The notes under the pieces: generated by a model
The model's database searches: none
Told to the model about the DNA's origin: nothing
What the model saw: only the letters and a program-made list of their open reading frames with translations
Assembly (NCBI GenBank): GCA_900642245.1
Contig: CAAAJI010000881.1
Location: forward strand, 1-18,710
Reading direction: 5' to 3'
Source of the DNA: Fragilaria radians
Lineage: Eukaryota; Bacillariophyta; Fragilariophyceae; Fragilariales; Fragilariaceae
DNA: 18,710 nucleotides
Translations under genes and position numbers: made by a program
Shown: positions 5,909 through 13,527 of the stretch, one piece after another
How positions within the stretch are numbered: position 1 is the stretch's first letter
Layout: each line of letters starts with the position of its first letter

Positions 5909-7740
5909 ATGAAGATGCGGATTCTTCTGGCCGGCTCGGCGATGGCGCTGGGAGCCTTGATGGCCACGCCGGCAGTGGCGCAAGCGACATGCGACCTGAA
6001 CGGGACTGACGGGGGCGTCAATGCCGCGGATGCCGATGGCGGTGCCGTGGTTTCCGGCACTGGGGCACTTGCATGCGGGCCGGTTTCCAGCGCGACGGGG
6101 GACTGGTCCACTGCCGTCGGCGCAAGCGCAGATGCGACAGCCGAAGGGGCGACCGCAATGGGCAACAATGCGCAATCCAGCGGTGTCAACGCGATTGCAA
6201 TCGGCCAGGAGGCGGATGCCGATTTTGACAGCGCGATCATCATCGATGCCAGTCCATTCCCATTGTCAGGGTCGGACGTCGGCGGGGTAAGCGCGATTGC
6301 GATCGGCACCAATGCCGACGCCCTTTCGGCCACGGCGGTGGCGATCGGCACCGATGTTAGCGCCACCGGGCTCGGCTCCTACGCCGGTGGTTATGGCTCC
6401 GACGCGGACGGAGAAGGAGCGGTTGCCATCGGCTACAACACGACCGCGACCGGAGTTGGCAGCGTCGTGATCGGCAGGAGTTCTTCCGCACTGGGCGGAT
6501 CGAGCATCGCGATCGGCAACAACGCGATCGCGCAGGTGTCTGGCGGGACCGCAGTCGGCGGTTCATCCTTCTCCAGCGGGGTAGGAGCGACTGCAATCGG
6601 CAATGGCACCACAGCCAGCGCAAACAACGCGACCGCGGTGGGAGGAAGTGCACAAGCGACGGCCTTCAGTTCAACCGCTATCGGCCGCCTGGCCGCGGCG
6701 ACGGCGGCGGGTGCGACGGCACTTGGTCGCGGGGCTACGGCGTCCAATACCAACACGCTCGCGAACGGGCTGCAGGCAGTCGCATCGGGCGAGAATGCGG
6801 TCGCGGTCGGTGCCGTCTCGACCGCCATCGCCAATGGCGCGCTTGCGATCGGCTATAGCGCCGATGCGACGGCAATCGGCGCGGTGGCGATCGGCGATAA
6901 CGCGCAGGGCATCCACGCCAACTCGGTCGCTCTTGGTGCCGGCACCATGACGACCGCGATCAATCAGGTCGCGGTCGGGGGACGGGTCGTGACCCAGGTC
7001 GCGGATGGCGTGATCGGCGCGGCATCGACCGATGCGATCAATGGCAGTCAGATCAACACCCTCGTCGTCGCTCAGGATGCGCGTGATGACGCCCAGGATG
7101 CACTGATCCTGGCGATTGCGGGGGGGGGGCAGCGTCTACGTCGACGTCAATAGCGACGGAGCCGCCGCCAATGCGGTCGGCGTCGATGCGGTGGCGATCG
7201 GCGAGGGCGCGGTTGCCAATGGCGTCAATAGCGTGGCGCTCGGTGCCGGCGCAACGACCGGCGTCACTCACGCCGGATCGGTCGCGATCGGCAACGGCAC
7301 CGCGACCACCGCCGCCAACCAGGTCAACGTCGGCGGGCGGTCGATCAGCGGAGTCGCGGCGGGAACGCTCAGCGCGGTGTCGACCGACGCCGTCAATGGC
7401 GCGCAACTGTTCGCCACCAACAACCTGGTCGCCGGACTGGACTCGCGGGTCGATACGCTCGAACTGCTGGCGGCCGATTTCGACAGTCGGCTCGAGCGGC
7501 TCGACGATCGGGTGGCGGCATCCGGGGCGGTCGCTTCCGCCTTGTCTGGCGCAGGCGTTCATCCCGGGCAAGCAGTTCAATATCACCGGCAACGTCGCGA
7601 CCTACGATGGCGCTTATGCCGGCGCGCTGCTGGTCGGGGCGATGATCGGCGAGAATGCCGCCTTCACCGCGGGCCTGAGTCACGGCTTCAACAAGGGCGG
7701 CAAGACCGCTGCCCGGGCCGGCGTGACCTTCGGCTTCTAA
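5909..7740 (+). pseudogene. YadA-like trimeric autotransporter adhesin, frameshifted twice as read
   Basis: The reading frame changes twice, each time by one extra base: at the run of ten G (7120-7129) and near 7554-7555. Without the two bases the length would be 610 codons. The parts in order are a signal peptide (ATPAVAQA), a head of about 300 residues built from YadA-type repeats (AIAIG, AVAIGTD, SVALGAG), a neck motif STDAINGSQI, then after the first shift more head repeats, a second neck STDAVNGAQL, a short coiled coil, and after the second shift the YadA anchor (FIPGKQF to VTFGF). Such proteins form trimers in the outer membrane and stick cells to surfaces or each other. Start 5909 has AGGGGGAG about 8 bases upstream. 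As read, the product ends at 7153 and lacks the anchor, so it could not be displayed. The shifts may be sequencing errors. Confidence 0.85.
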
Positions 7741-7741
7741 C

Positions 7742-7781
7742 AGAAAGGGCGGCACCCCCCGCCGGGATGCCGCCCTTTCTT
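7742..7781. terminator. Hairpin between convergent genes, probably a two-way terminator
   Basis: A perfect 13-bp stem (7742-7754 with 7768-7780) closes a 13-base loop. It lies directly after the autotransporter stop on the plus strand and 21 bases after the mipA-like stop on the minus strand. The T tails are short on both sides (TTCTT on the plus strand), so termination could be weak or depend on the stem. Confidence 0.75.
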
Positions 7782-7802
7782 CATGGCTTCATTGGCCTCG
7801 CA

Positions 7803-8636
7803 CTAGAAGGTGTAGGCAACCCCGAGCACGGCCTGCCATTGCGACGATGCGCCGCGCTGGTCGACGATCGGCGAGTCGGCGATGTCGCCGAGCAGCTTAC
7901 TGTAGGTGCCAACACCGAATACCGAGAAACCGCCGGTCAGGTCGCCGGTGATCGACTGGTTGACCAGCGCGGAGATCTTCCAGTTCTTCATGCCCCCGTC
8001 GGCTTCATAGGCTGGCAGTCCCGCGACCAGGCCCTCGGCCGGCGAAATCGAATAATAATAGTCGGCATAGCGGTTGGCGACAAAATCGGCCGACAGGGAC
8101 GCGCCGACAAAGGTGCGCGTCGACAAGGGCGTGCCGAAGTCGATCGCTGGCGTGAAGATGGTCGACTTGTGGGCCCCGCCGACATCCGTGATCACATCGA
8201 GCCGCAAGCTGAGTGCGTCATACGGATTGGTCAGGCCGTGGAAAGTGGCGCCGACGAAGCCGCCGACCTCGATCGCCGTGTCGCGCTCCGGCAAATCGGT
8301 GACGAAATCGTCCTTGACCTTGCCGGTACGGTCGCGGCGAATGCCGACGATCGGACCGAAGTCGAAATCGAAGCCGTCGTCTGGCCGGCGAAGGAAATCG
8401 ACATAGAGATAGGTGCCGCGCGTGACGAAATTGATGCCGTTCACCCGGCCGCGGATCGCAGCAAAGGGCGTGCCCTCATAATCGTCCGACCCCTCATAAT
8501 CCGGGATGTAGGCGCCGCCGAGTGCGACCGTGTAGGTGTCCGACTGGTCGTTGGGGTCGGGCAGCGCGGCCACGGACTGCGCGGCGACGGGCGCGGCGGC
8601 AAGCAAGGCAAGAACGGCGGCAGACGTGCGGAACAT
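7803..8636 (-). CDS. MipA/OmpV family outer-membrane protein
   Basis: The 277-residue product has a signal peptide (about 1-20, ending PVAAQ) and the features of the MipA/OmpV family, which is usually 230-280 residues. These are an early YTVALGGAYIPDYEGSDDY block, alternating beta-strand pattern throughout, repeated aromatic residues, and a C-terminal strand ending AVLGVAYTF with the Phe typical of outer-membrane barrels. The family includes E. coli MipA, which scaffolds murein hydrolase MltA with PBP1B, and OmpV of Vibrio; many members simply act as barrels of unknown substrate. The start at 8636 has a G-rich ribosome-binding site 7 bases upstream. It converges on the autotransporter gene; upstream is fdxA on the same strand, 114 bp away, so it may have its own promoter. 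Confidence 0.93.
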   Translation of the reverse strand: MFRTSAAVLALLAAAPVAAQSVAALPDPNDQSDTYTVALGGAYIPDYEGSDDYEGTPFAAIRGRVNGINFVTRGTYLYVDFLRRPDDGFDFDFGPIVGIRRDRTGKVKDDFVTDLPERDTAIEVGGFVGATFHGLTNPYDALSLRLDVITDVGGAHKSTIFTPAIDFGTPLSTRTFVGASLSADFVANRYADYYYSISPAEGLVAGLPAYEADGGMKNWKISALVNQSITGDLTGGFSVFGVGTYSKLLGDIADSPIVDQRGASSQWQAVLGVAYTF

Positions 8637-8750
8637 GAAGAAACCCCCCTTTAAGAACGGGAAGGGGCTTAACTTAAATCAGGCAAAACGCCAAGGATCG
8701 TCCCACGGCCGGCAAATCAGCCGGAAATTCGATCGCCGCGGAACCCGCGG

Positions 8751-9089
8751 TCAGTCGCCCTGCCCGGGCTCGGGCGAGAAATATTTGTCATACTTTCCCT
8801 CTTCGCCCTTATGCTCGTCGGCATCAGCGGGGCTGTCCTTCTTGCGCGTGATGTTCGGCCATTGCGACGAGAAGGTGGCGTTGAGTTCGAGCCATTTCTC
8901 CTGCGCATTCTCGGTGTCCGGAAGAATTGCTTCAGCGGGACATTCTGGCTCGCACACGCCGCAGTCGATGCATTCGTTGGGGTTGATGACGAGCATGTTG
9001 TCGCCCTCGTAGAAGCAGTCGACCGGGCAAACCTCGACGCAATCCATATATTTGCATTTGATGCAGGCGTCGGTGACGACGTAGGTCAT
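8751..9089 (-). CDS. fdxA: Ferredoxin FdxA (7Fe, 3Fe-4S plus 4Fe-4S)
   Basis: The 112-residue product is a seven-iron ferredoxin. The cysteines are Cys9, 12, 17, 21 and 25, then Cys40, 43, 46 and 50, the spacing of Azotobacter FdI. By that model Cys9, 17 and 50 hold the 3Fe-4S cluster and Cys21, 40, 43 and 46 the 4Fe-4S cluster. The C-terminal extension past residue 55 is usual in FdxA and here is charged and ends GQGD. It is a cytoplasmic electron carrier of low potential with no assigned partner. It is the last gene of a helicase, S4, fdxA operon, 32 bp after the S4 gene. In many alphaproteobacteria a CarD-family regulator gene follows; here it does not. Confidence 0.97.
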   Translation of the reverse strand: MTYVVTDACIKCKYMDCVEVCPVDCFYEGDNMLVINPNECIDCGVCEPECPAEAILPDTENAQEKWLELNATFSSQWPNITRKKDSPADADEHKGEEGKYDKYFSPEPGQGD

Positions 9090-9121
9090 GGCCGGTAGTG
9101 CTCCCTCAATTGGAACCGTCG

Positions 9122-9388
9122 CTAAGTCGTGGGCGGTGTCGCGTCAATCTCCCGATAGGCGCATCGCGCCTCCCCCGGTGGGCCGCGGCGCGCAGGCAAC
9201 GCCAGCACCTCGATGATCCGGACCTCGCCGCGCAGCGGCAGGGTCAGGATGCTGCCGACGCGCACCGGCTCCGACGGTTTGGCGACATGGCGCCCGTCGA
9301 GGCGGACGCGCCCGGTTTCGATCAGGCCCTGGGCCAGGGTACGGCTTTTCACCAGCCGGATGCAGTGGAGATAGCGATCGACTCGCAC
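9122..9388 (-). CDS. S4-domain RNA-binding protein (Hsp15-like)
   Basis: The 88-residue product is one S4 domain with a short tail. The N-terminal block MRVDRYLHCIRLVKSRTLAQ and then GRVRLDGRHVAKPSEPVRVG is the S4 helix-and-loop that binds structured RNA. Its size and composition fit HslR/Hsp15, which in E. coli binds stalled 50S subunits carrying tRNA-linked nascent chains. Whether this member does the same is inference. The start is a GTG at 9388, only 9 bp after the helicase stop codon, so it is probably co-translated with the helicase. It sits in a conserved alphaproteobacterial order with the helicase before it and fdxA after it, which suggests an RNA-metabolism link for the first two genes. 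Confidence 0.9.
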   Translation of the reverse strand: MRVDRYLHCIRLVKSRTLAQGLIETGRVRLDGRHVAKPSEPVRVGSILTLPLRGEVRIIEVLALPARRGPPGEARCAYREIDATPPTT

Positions 9389-9397
9389 GCGCTGGGT

Positions 9398-11926
9398 TCA
9401 GCTGCGCCTGAGTTCCGCAAGCGCCGCAAAGGCGTTGCCGGGACGGGGGGGCTCGACCGGGCCGTGGCGGCGCTGCGGGCGATGACCGCGCCATTTCCAT
9501 GCATCACCCGCCGGAATGAAGCCTACTTCCGCCATCAGCCGGGTGACTGCGTCGGGAGTAAGTCCGAGGCTGGTGATCAGTGCATGGTCGAGCGGGTCGG
9601 GACTATTCGACTGGCGGGCGGCATGAGCGTGGGCCGCGATGCGGTCGGCAAGGTCGACCCGCAGCCAAGTCGCGCCGAAGCGGCGGAACGCGAGCGCCGC
9701 GCCGCGCGGGTCGGCGCTGCCATCGAGCGTTGCCGCGCCGGGATCGGGTAGCCGGGGCATCGGCTGGGCAGCGCGGATCGCAAGCAGGGCCGCGCGCCAG
9801 CGTTGTGCGCCGGGCTTGAGCAAGGCCGGGACGAACAGGTCGAGCGCACCGAGCCGGAGGCGGTGGCGATGAAGCGAATGGCGGTCGGCCTTGTCGAGCA
9901 GGGCGATCTGCTGGGCAATGGCGCGGCGCGGAAGCAACCCGCCGGCGTCGGCCAGCATCGCCGCCAACGCGCGCACGCCGGGCGTGACCTTGGGGTCGGA
10001 CGCAGCGCGCGAGAGGTTCCTAAGCGCGCCGACATGGCGGTCGAGTTCGGTCTCGATCCATCGCTCGAGCCGGGCGCGGAGCTCGGCTCGGCGCGGTGCC
10101 GACAGGCGATCGAGCGCGCGCACCGTTCGAACCGCCGGCTCGAGCAGCGAGCGACCGGCCGCGAGCCGCGCGAGGATGTGACCTTCCCAGCCCAAGGCCA
10201 GTCCGCCATTGTCCTCCACCACCAGGCAGAACGCGGCGTCGGGCGCTTCGAGCAGCGCCTTGGCTCGCCGGTCGAGCTCGTCGCCCAGTCGCCGTTCGGC
10301 GGCGGCAAGCAGCATTCTTTTGTCGGCGTGGCGCGCCATGGGATCGACCGTGAAGTCGAAGCCCGACAAATGGCCGATCGGCTCGGGGCCGACGCTGACC
10401 TCGCCATCGGCGGCGACGGTGATCGGAAGCGCATCGGCACCGCGCGCACCAATGTCGCGGATCAGCACGGCGGTGCGGCGATCGACGAAGCGCTGGGTCA
10501 ACGCGGCATGGAGTGCGTCCGACAGGCGGCCTTCCACCGACTGCGTGCGCTCGGCCCATTTCGGCGGGTCCTTGAGCCAGTCAGACCGCTGCGCAATGTA
10601 CGCCCAGGAGCGGACTCCGGCGAGCCGGTCGGCCAATGCCTCGATGTCACCGTTGACATTGTCGAGCCGGGCGACCTCGGCGGCGAACCATTCATGCGGA
10701 ATGTGCCCGCCCTCGCCGATATAGCTGAACAGGCGGCGCACCATCCGCGCGTGGTGCATCGGGCCGACCTTGCGGAAATCGGGCAGGCCGCAGGTCGCCC
10801 AAAGGCGTCGGGCGCGAGTGCCCTGGGCGGCGGCGATGGCCGGATCCTCGGCCAGCATTTTCAGCACTGCGAGATCGATCGCGAGCGGCGCCGCACGGAG
10901 CAACGGGTCGTCGCTCTTTGCCTCAAGGCTTGAGATCAGGGAGGAGACATCGGTGAAGTCGAGTTCGGCGGAGCGCCAGTAGAGATGATCGAGCGGGCGG
11001 AAGCGATGATCCTCGATTGCCGCGATTTCGGCCTCGCTGAACGCGGGCCCCTTGTCGCCGCCGAGGCCCAATGTGCCGAACGTGCCGTCCTTCTGGTGAC
11101 GCCCGGCGCGGCCCGCGATTTGCGCCATTTCGGGGATCGACAGGCGGCGCTCGCGGTGGCCGTCGAACTTGTCGAGCCCGGCAAAGGCGACATGCGTCAC
11201 GTCCATGTTGAGGCCCATTCCGATGGCGTCGGTGGCCACCAGATAATCGACCTCGCCGCGCTGGAACATGGCGACCTGCGCATTGCGCGTCGCGGGGGAC
11301 AGCGCGCCCATCACCACCGCCGCCCCGCCCCGGAAACGGCGCAGCATCTCGGCCAATGCGTAGACCTGCTCGGCGCTGAATGCGACGATCGCCGAGCGCG
11401 GTGGAAGCCGCGACAGCTTGCTCGAGGGCGCGTGGCTGAGGGTCGAGAATCGAGGCCGGCTGACGATCTCGGCCTCGGGCAGCAAGGCACGGATCATCGG
11501 GCGAAGCGTGTCCGAGCCGAGGATCAATGTCTCCTCGCGGCCGCGGGCCCGCAGCATCCGGTCGGTGAACACATGGCCGCGCTCGGGATCGGTGCCGAGC
11601 TGCGCCTCGTCGATCGCGGCAAAGGCGAAGTCGCGCGGCTGGTCTGAAACGGCGCTCTCGTTGCCGCTCGGGACCGGCATCGATTCGGCCGTAGTGAGGA
11701 AATAGCGCGCGTCCTTGGGAACGATGCGTTCCTCGCCGGTGATCAATGCGACCTGGCTGGCGCCCTTGATTGCCACCACCCGATGGTAAACCTCGCGCGC
11801 AAGCAGGCGCAGCGGGAAGCCGATCACGCCCGACGAATGGGCGCACATCCGTTCGATGGCGAGATAGGTCTTGCCGGTATTGGTGGGGCCCAGGATTGCC
11901 CGGACCAAGCTGTCGCCGCGCGGCAT
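9398..11926 (-). CDS. Suv3-type ATP-dependent RNA helicase
   Basis: The product (842 residues from 11926) is a superfamily 2 helicase of the Suv3 (SUPV3L1) branch. Walker A is GPTNTGKT (residues 13-20) almost at the N-terminus, motif II is DEAQ (Asp106), and a second RecA-like domain has GRAGRHQKDG typical of motif VI. The long C-terminal part, rich in Arg and Ala, is usual in alphaproteobacterial members. Mitochondrial Suv3 unwinds RNA for degradation; a similar role here is inferred. The frame stays open upstream to 12253, but the family N-terminus begins right at MPRGDSLVRAILGP, and an earlier start would run into the divergent M23 gene. The ribosome-binding site is weak. It leads the operon with the S4 gene and fdxA. 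Confidence 0.92.
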   Translation of the reverse strand: MPRGDSLVRAILGPTNTGKTYLAIERMCAHSSGVIGFPLRLLAREVYHRVVAIKGASQVALITGEERIVPKDARYFLTTAESMPVPSGNESAVSDQPRDFAFAAIDEAQLGTDPERGHVFTDRMLRARGREETLILGSDTLRPMIRALLPEAEIVSRPRFSTLSHAPSSKLSRLPPRSAIVAFSAEQVYALAEMLRRFRGGAAVVMGALSPATRNAQVAMFQRGEVDYLVATDAIGMGLNMDVTHVAFAGLDKFDGHRERRLSIPEMAQIAGRAGRHQKDGTFGTLGLGGDKGPAFSEAEIAAIEDHRFRPLDHLYWRSAELDFTDVSSLISSLEAKSDDPLLRAAPLAIDLAVLKMLAEDPAIAAAQGTRARRLWATCGLPDFRKVGPMHHARMVRRLFSYIGEGGHIPHEWFAAEVARLDNVNGDIEALADRLAGVRSWAYIAQRSDWLKDPPKWAERTQSVEGRLSDALHAALTQRFVDRRTAVLIRDIGARGADALPITVAADGEVSVGPEPIGHLSGFDFTVDPMARHADKRMLLAAAERRLGDELDRRAKALLEAPDAAFCLVVEDNGGLALGWEGHILARLAAGRSLLEPAVRTVRALDRLSAPRRAELRARLERWIETELDRHVGALRNLSRAASDPKVTPGVRALAAMLADAGGLLPRRAIAQQIALLDKADRHSLHRHRLRLGALDLFVPALLKPGAQRWRAALLAIRAAQPMPRLPDPGAATLDGSADPRGAALAFRRFGATWLRVDLADRIAAHAHAARQSNSPDPLDHALITSLGLTPDAVTRLMAEVGFIPAGDAWKWRGHRPQRRHGPVEPPRPGNAFAALAELRRS

Positions 11927-11973
11927 TCGGATAAGATGGCACGGGCGGCGCGAAGTGCAAGCGGGGATCCGAG

Positions 11974-11988
11974 TTAAAACGGTCTTAA
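11974..11988. promoter_or_regulatory. CtrA-binding site (TTAA-N7-TTAA)
   Basis: TTAAAACGGTCTTAA at 11974-11988, followed by CC, matches the full CtrA consensus TTAA, seven bases, TTAAC. It lies in the 78-102 bp gap between the divergent helicase and M23 peptidase genes, about 40-55 bases before the likely M23 start. CtrA is the cell-cycle master regulator of alphaproteobacteria and often controls cell-envelope genes. I found no second perfect copy in the window. Which gene it controls is unknown; the M23 gene is the better guess. Confidence 0.6.
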
Positions 11989-12028
11989 CCTTGTTTCGCC
12001 AAGGATGAGGCGAGGAGTTTTCGGGTCG

Positions 12029-13465
12029 ATGCGTGAAGCCTGGCTGGGACGGCAATTTGGGCGCGCCGCGGTTGCGGCACCGGTGGGCTTCTCGCCGCTC
12101 GCACCGTCGCGTCCGACGTCGTTTGCCCTGGCGGTCGATCTGGCCGAGGACCTGTTTTCGGCCCAGTGGTGGCGCGGGCTGGCGACGCTTGGCGCCATAT
12201 GCACCGCGGGAGCGCTTACCGTCCCGGATTTCGGATCGCTCCCGGCGGGGCATCCGGCTCGGCTAACGGGCGAGGCGCACGAGCAGTGGCAGGCGGTCGG
12301 GATCGATTCGCTCAGCCGGGGCTCGGGAAGTGGAATTCGAATGGCGCCGGGCGCACGGGTGGTTCCGATCGAGACCGCTCCGGAACGAGCCGCGATCGAG
12401 ATGTTCGTGACGCTTGGCTCCGACGGGCTCGCGCGAAGCCTGGTGAGACTTGGCGCTGCCACCAGCGATGCAGTGAGGGCCGCGGCCCTGGTTCGCACTG
12501 TGGCGCCGCGCCTGAGACCTGGCACCGGCATCGCCATCCGACTTGGCAAGCGCGACGCCGGCGGGCGACGCTCGGTCGAACGGATTGCGTTGCGCGCGTC
12601 GATGGGATTGAAATTGCTGGTCGAGCGCGGCCCCGGCGGACTGGCACTGCGGCGGATCGCGGTCCCGGTCAGCACCACGCCGATGCGGGTGCGCGGGCGG
12701 GCCGGCGACGGGCTGTACTGGGCGCTTCGCTCGGCCGGTGCCTCGACCGGCATCGCGACTGCCTACCTCAAGGCCCTGGCGCAGGAGATCGACGTCGGCG
12801 AAATCGGCCCGGACGCGAGCTTCGACCTGGTCGTCGCCAGCCGGCGCAGCGTCGATGGCCAGACCGCCGAGGGCGAACTGCTGTACGCCGGGCTCGACCG
12901 GATGGTGGATCGGGACCTCAAGCTGGTGCGGTGGACCGCGGGCGGCAAGCCGGTGTGGGTCGATGCGATCACCATCGGCCAGGCGCCGCGCGCCAGCGAG
13001 GGGCTGCAATGGCCGGTCGCGGCGCGAATCACCTCGGGATTCGGGCTGCGTATCCACCCGATCCTGCGCTTTGCCCGGATGCACCGGGGGATCGACTTCG
13101 GCGCCGCGCGGGGAACCCCGATCCATGCAGCGGCGGACGGCCAGGTCAGCCGTGCAGGCTGGGCCGGGGGTTATGGCCGCCAGGTCCGCCTCACCCACGG
13201 CGGCGGGATCGCCACCAGCTACAGCCACATGAGCTCGATGCTGGTCGAGCCGGGCACCCTCGTCCGCCAGGGGCAGGTAATCGGTTATGTCGGCACCAGC
13301 GGGCTCTCGACCGGCCCGCATCTCCATTATGAAGTGTATCGCGGGGGGGTCGCGGTAAACCCGATGACCGTCCGCTTCACCGCGGCACAGCGCGGCGCAG
13401 ATCCGGGCGCGGTCGCAGGGATCAAGGCGCGGCTCCGGATGTTGCTTGCAGTAGGAACGAGATAG
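12029..13465 (+). CDS. M23 (LytM) family metallopeptidase, membrane-anchored
   Basis: From the ATG at 12029 the product is 478 residues; an ATG at 12005 would add eight. I favour 12029 because AGGAG lies 11 bases before it, while only AAGG abuts 12005. A hydrophobic segment near residues 48-62 (WWRGLATLGAICTAGALTV) should anchor it in the inner membrane with the rest in the periplasm. The C-terminal third is a LytM domain with the zinc ligands in place: HRGID (His352 and Asp356), then HLHYE (His431 and His433). It should cut peptidoglycan cross-bridges or, like some relatives, activate other hydrolases; the ligands are complete, so it is probably an enzyme. The middle part resembles the spacer domain seen in sphingomonad M23 proteins. 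It is divergent from the helicase and has a CtrA box upstream. Confidence 0.92.
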   Translation: MREAWLGRQFGRAAVAAPVGFSPLAPSRPTSFALAVDLAEDLFSAQWWRGLATLGAICTAGALTVPDFGSLPAGHPARLTGEAHEQWQAVGIDSLSRGSGSGIRMAPGARVVPIETAPERAAIEMFVTLGSDGLARSLVRLGAATSDAVRAAALVRTVAPRLRPGTGIAIRLGKRDAGGRRSVERIALRASMGLKLLVERGPGGLALRRIAVPVSTTPMRVRGRAGDGLYWALRSAGASTGIATAYLKALAQEIDVGEIGPDASFDLVVASRRSVDGQTAEGELLYAGLDRMVDRDLKLVRWTAGGKPVWVDAITIGQAPRASEGLQWPVAARITSGFGLRIHPILRFARMHRGIDFGAARGTPIHAAADGQVSRAGWAGGYGRQVRLTHGGGIATSYSHMSSMLVEPGTLVRQGQVIGYVGTSGLSTGPHLHYEVYRGGVAVNPMTVRFTAAQRGADPGAVAGIKARLRMLLAVGTR

Positions 13466-13483
13466 CGAACGCCTCTTGATCCG

Positions 13484-13515
13484 GCTGTAACAGTGATATA
13501 TATCACTAATACAGC
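13484..13515. promoter_or_regulatory. 32-bp dyad, probable operator of the serine hydrolase gene
   Basis: A perfect 16-bp palindrome, AGTGATATATATCACT (13492-13507), is flanked two bases out on each side by matching arms GCTGTA (13484-13489) and TACAGC (13510-13515). All of it shares one centre. It stops a few bases before the AAGGAG of the next gene, so a bound protein would block transcription or initiation. This size suits a dimeric or double-dimer repressor of the TetR, GntR or PadR sort. No regulator gene is in the window, so the factor is unknown. Confidence 0.65.
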
Positions 13516-13527
13516 AAGAAGGAGAGG

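Noticed and set aside
6100..7350. Tandem repeats that could suggest a CRISPR array
   Set aside because: The repeats are protein-level YadA head repeats of about 14-16 residues with varying DNA, not constant repeats with unique spacers.
7153..8654. Plus-strand frame continuing from the autotransporter through the mipA-like gene
   Set aside because: Past about 7554 it is the wrong frame of the autotransporter and then antisense to a clear MipA/OmpV gene.
8709..8724. Small hairpin downstream of fdxA as terminator
   Set aside because: The stem is only 5 bp with a six-base loop and no T-run follows.
11927..12253. N-terminal extension of the helicase
   Set aside because: The extra 109 residues are Arg/Pro-rich, overlap the divergent M23 gene and precede the normal Suv3-type N-terminus.
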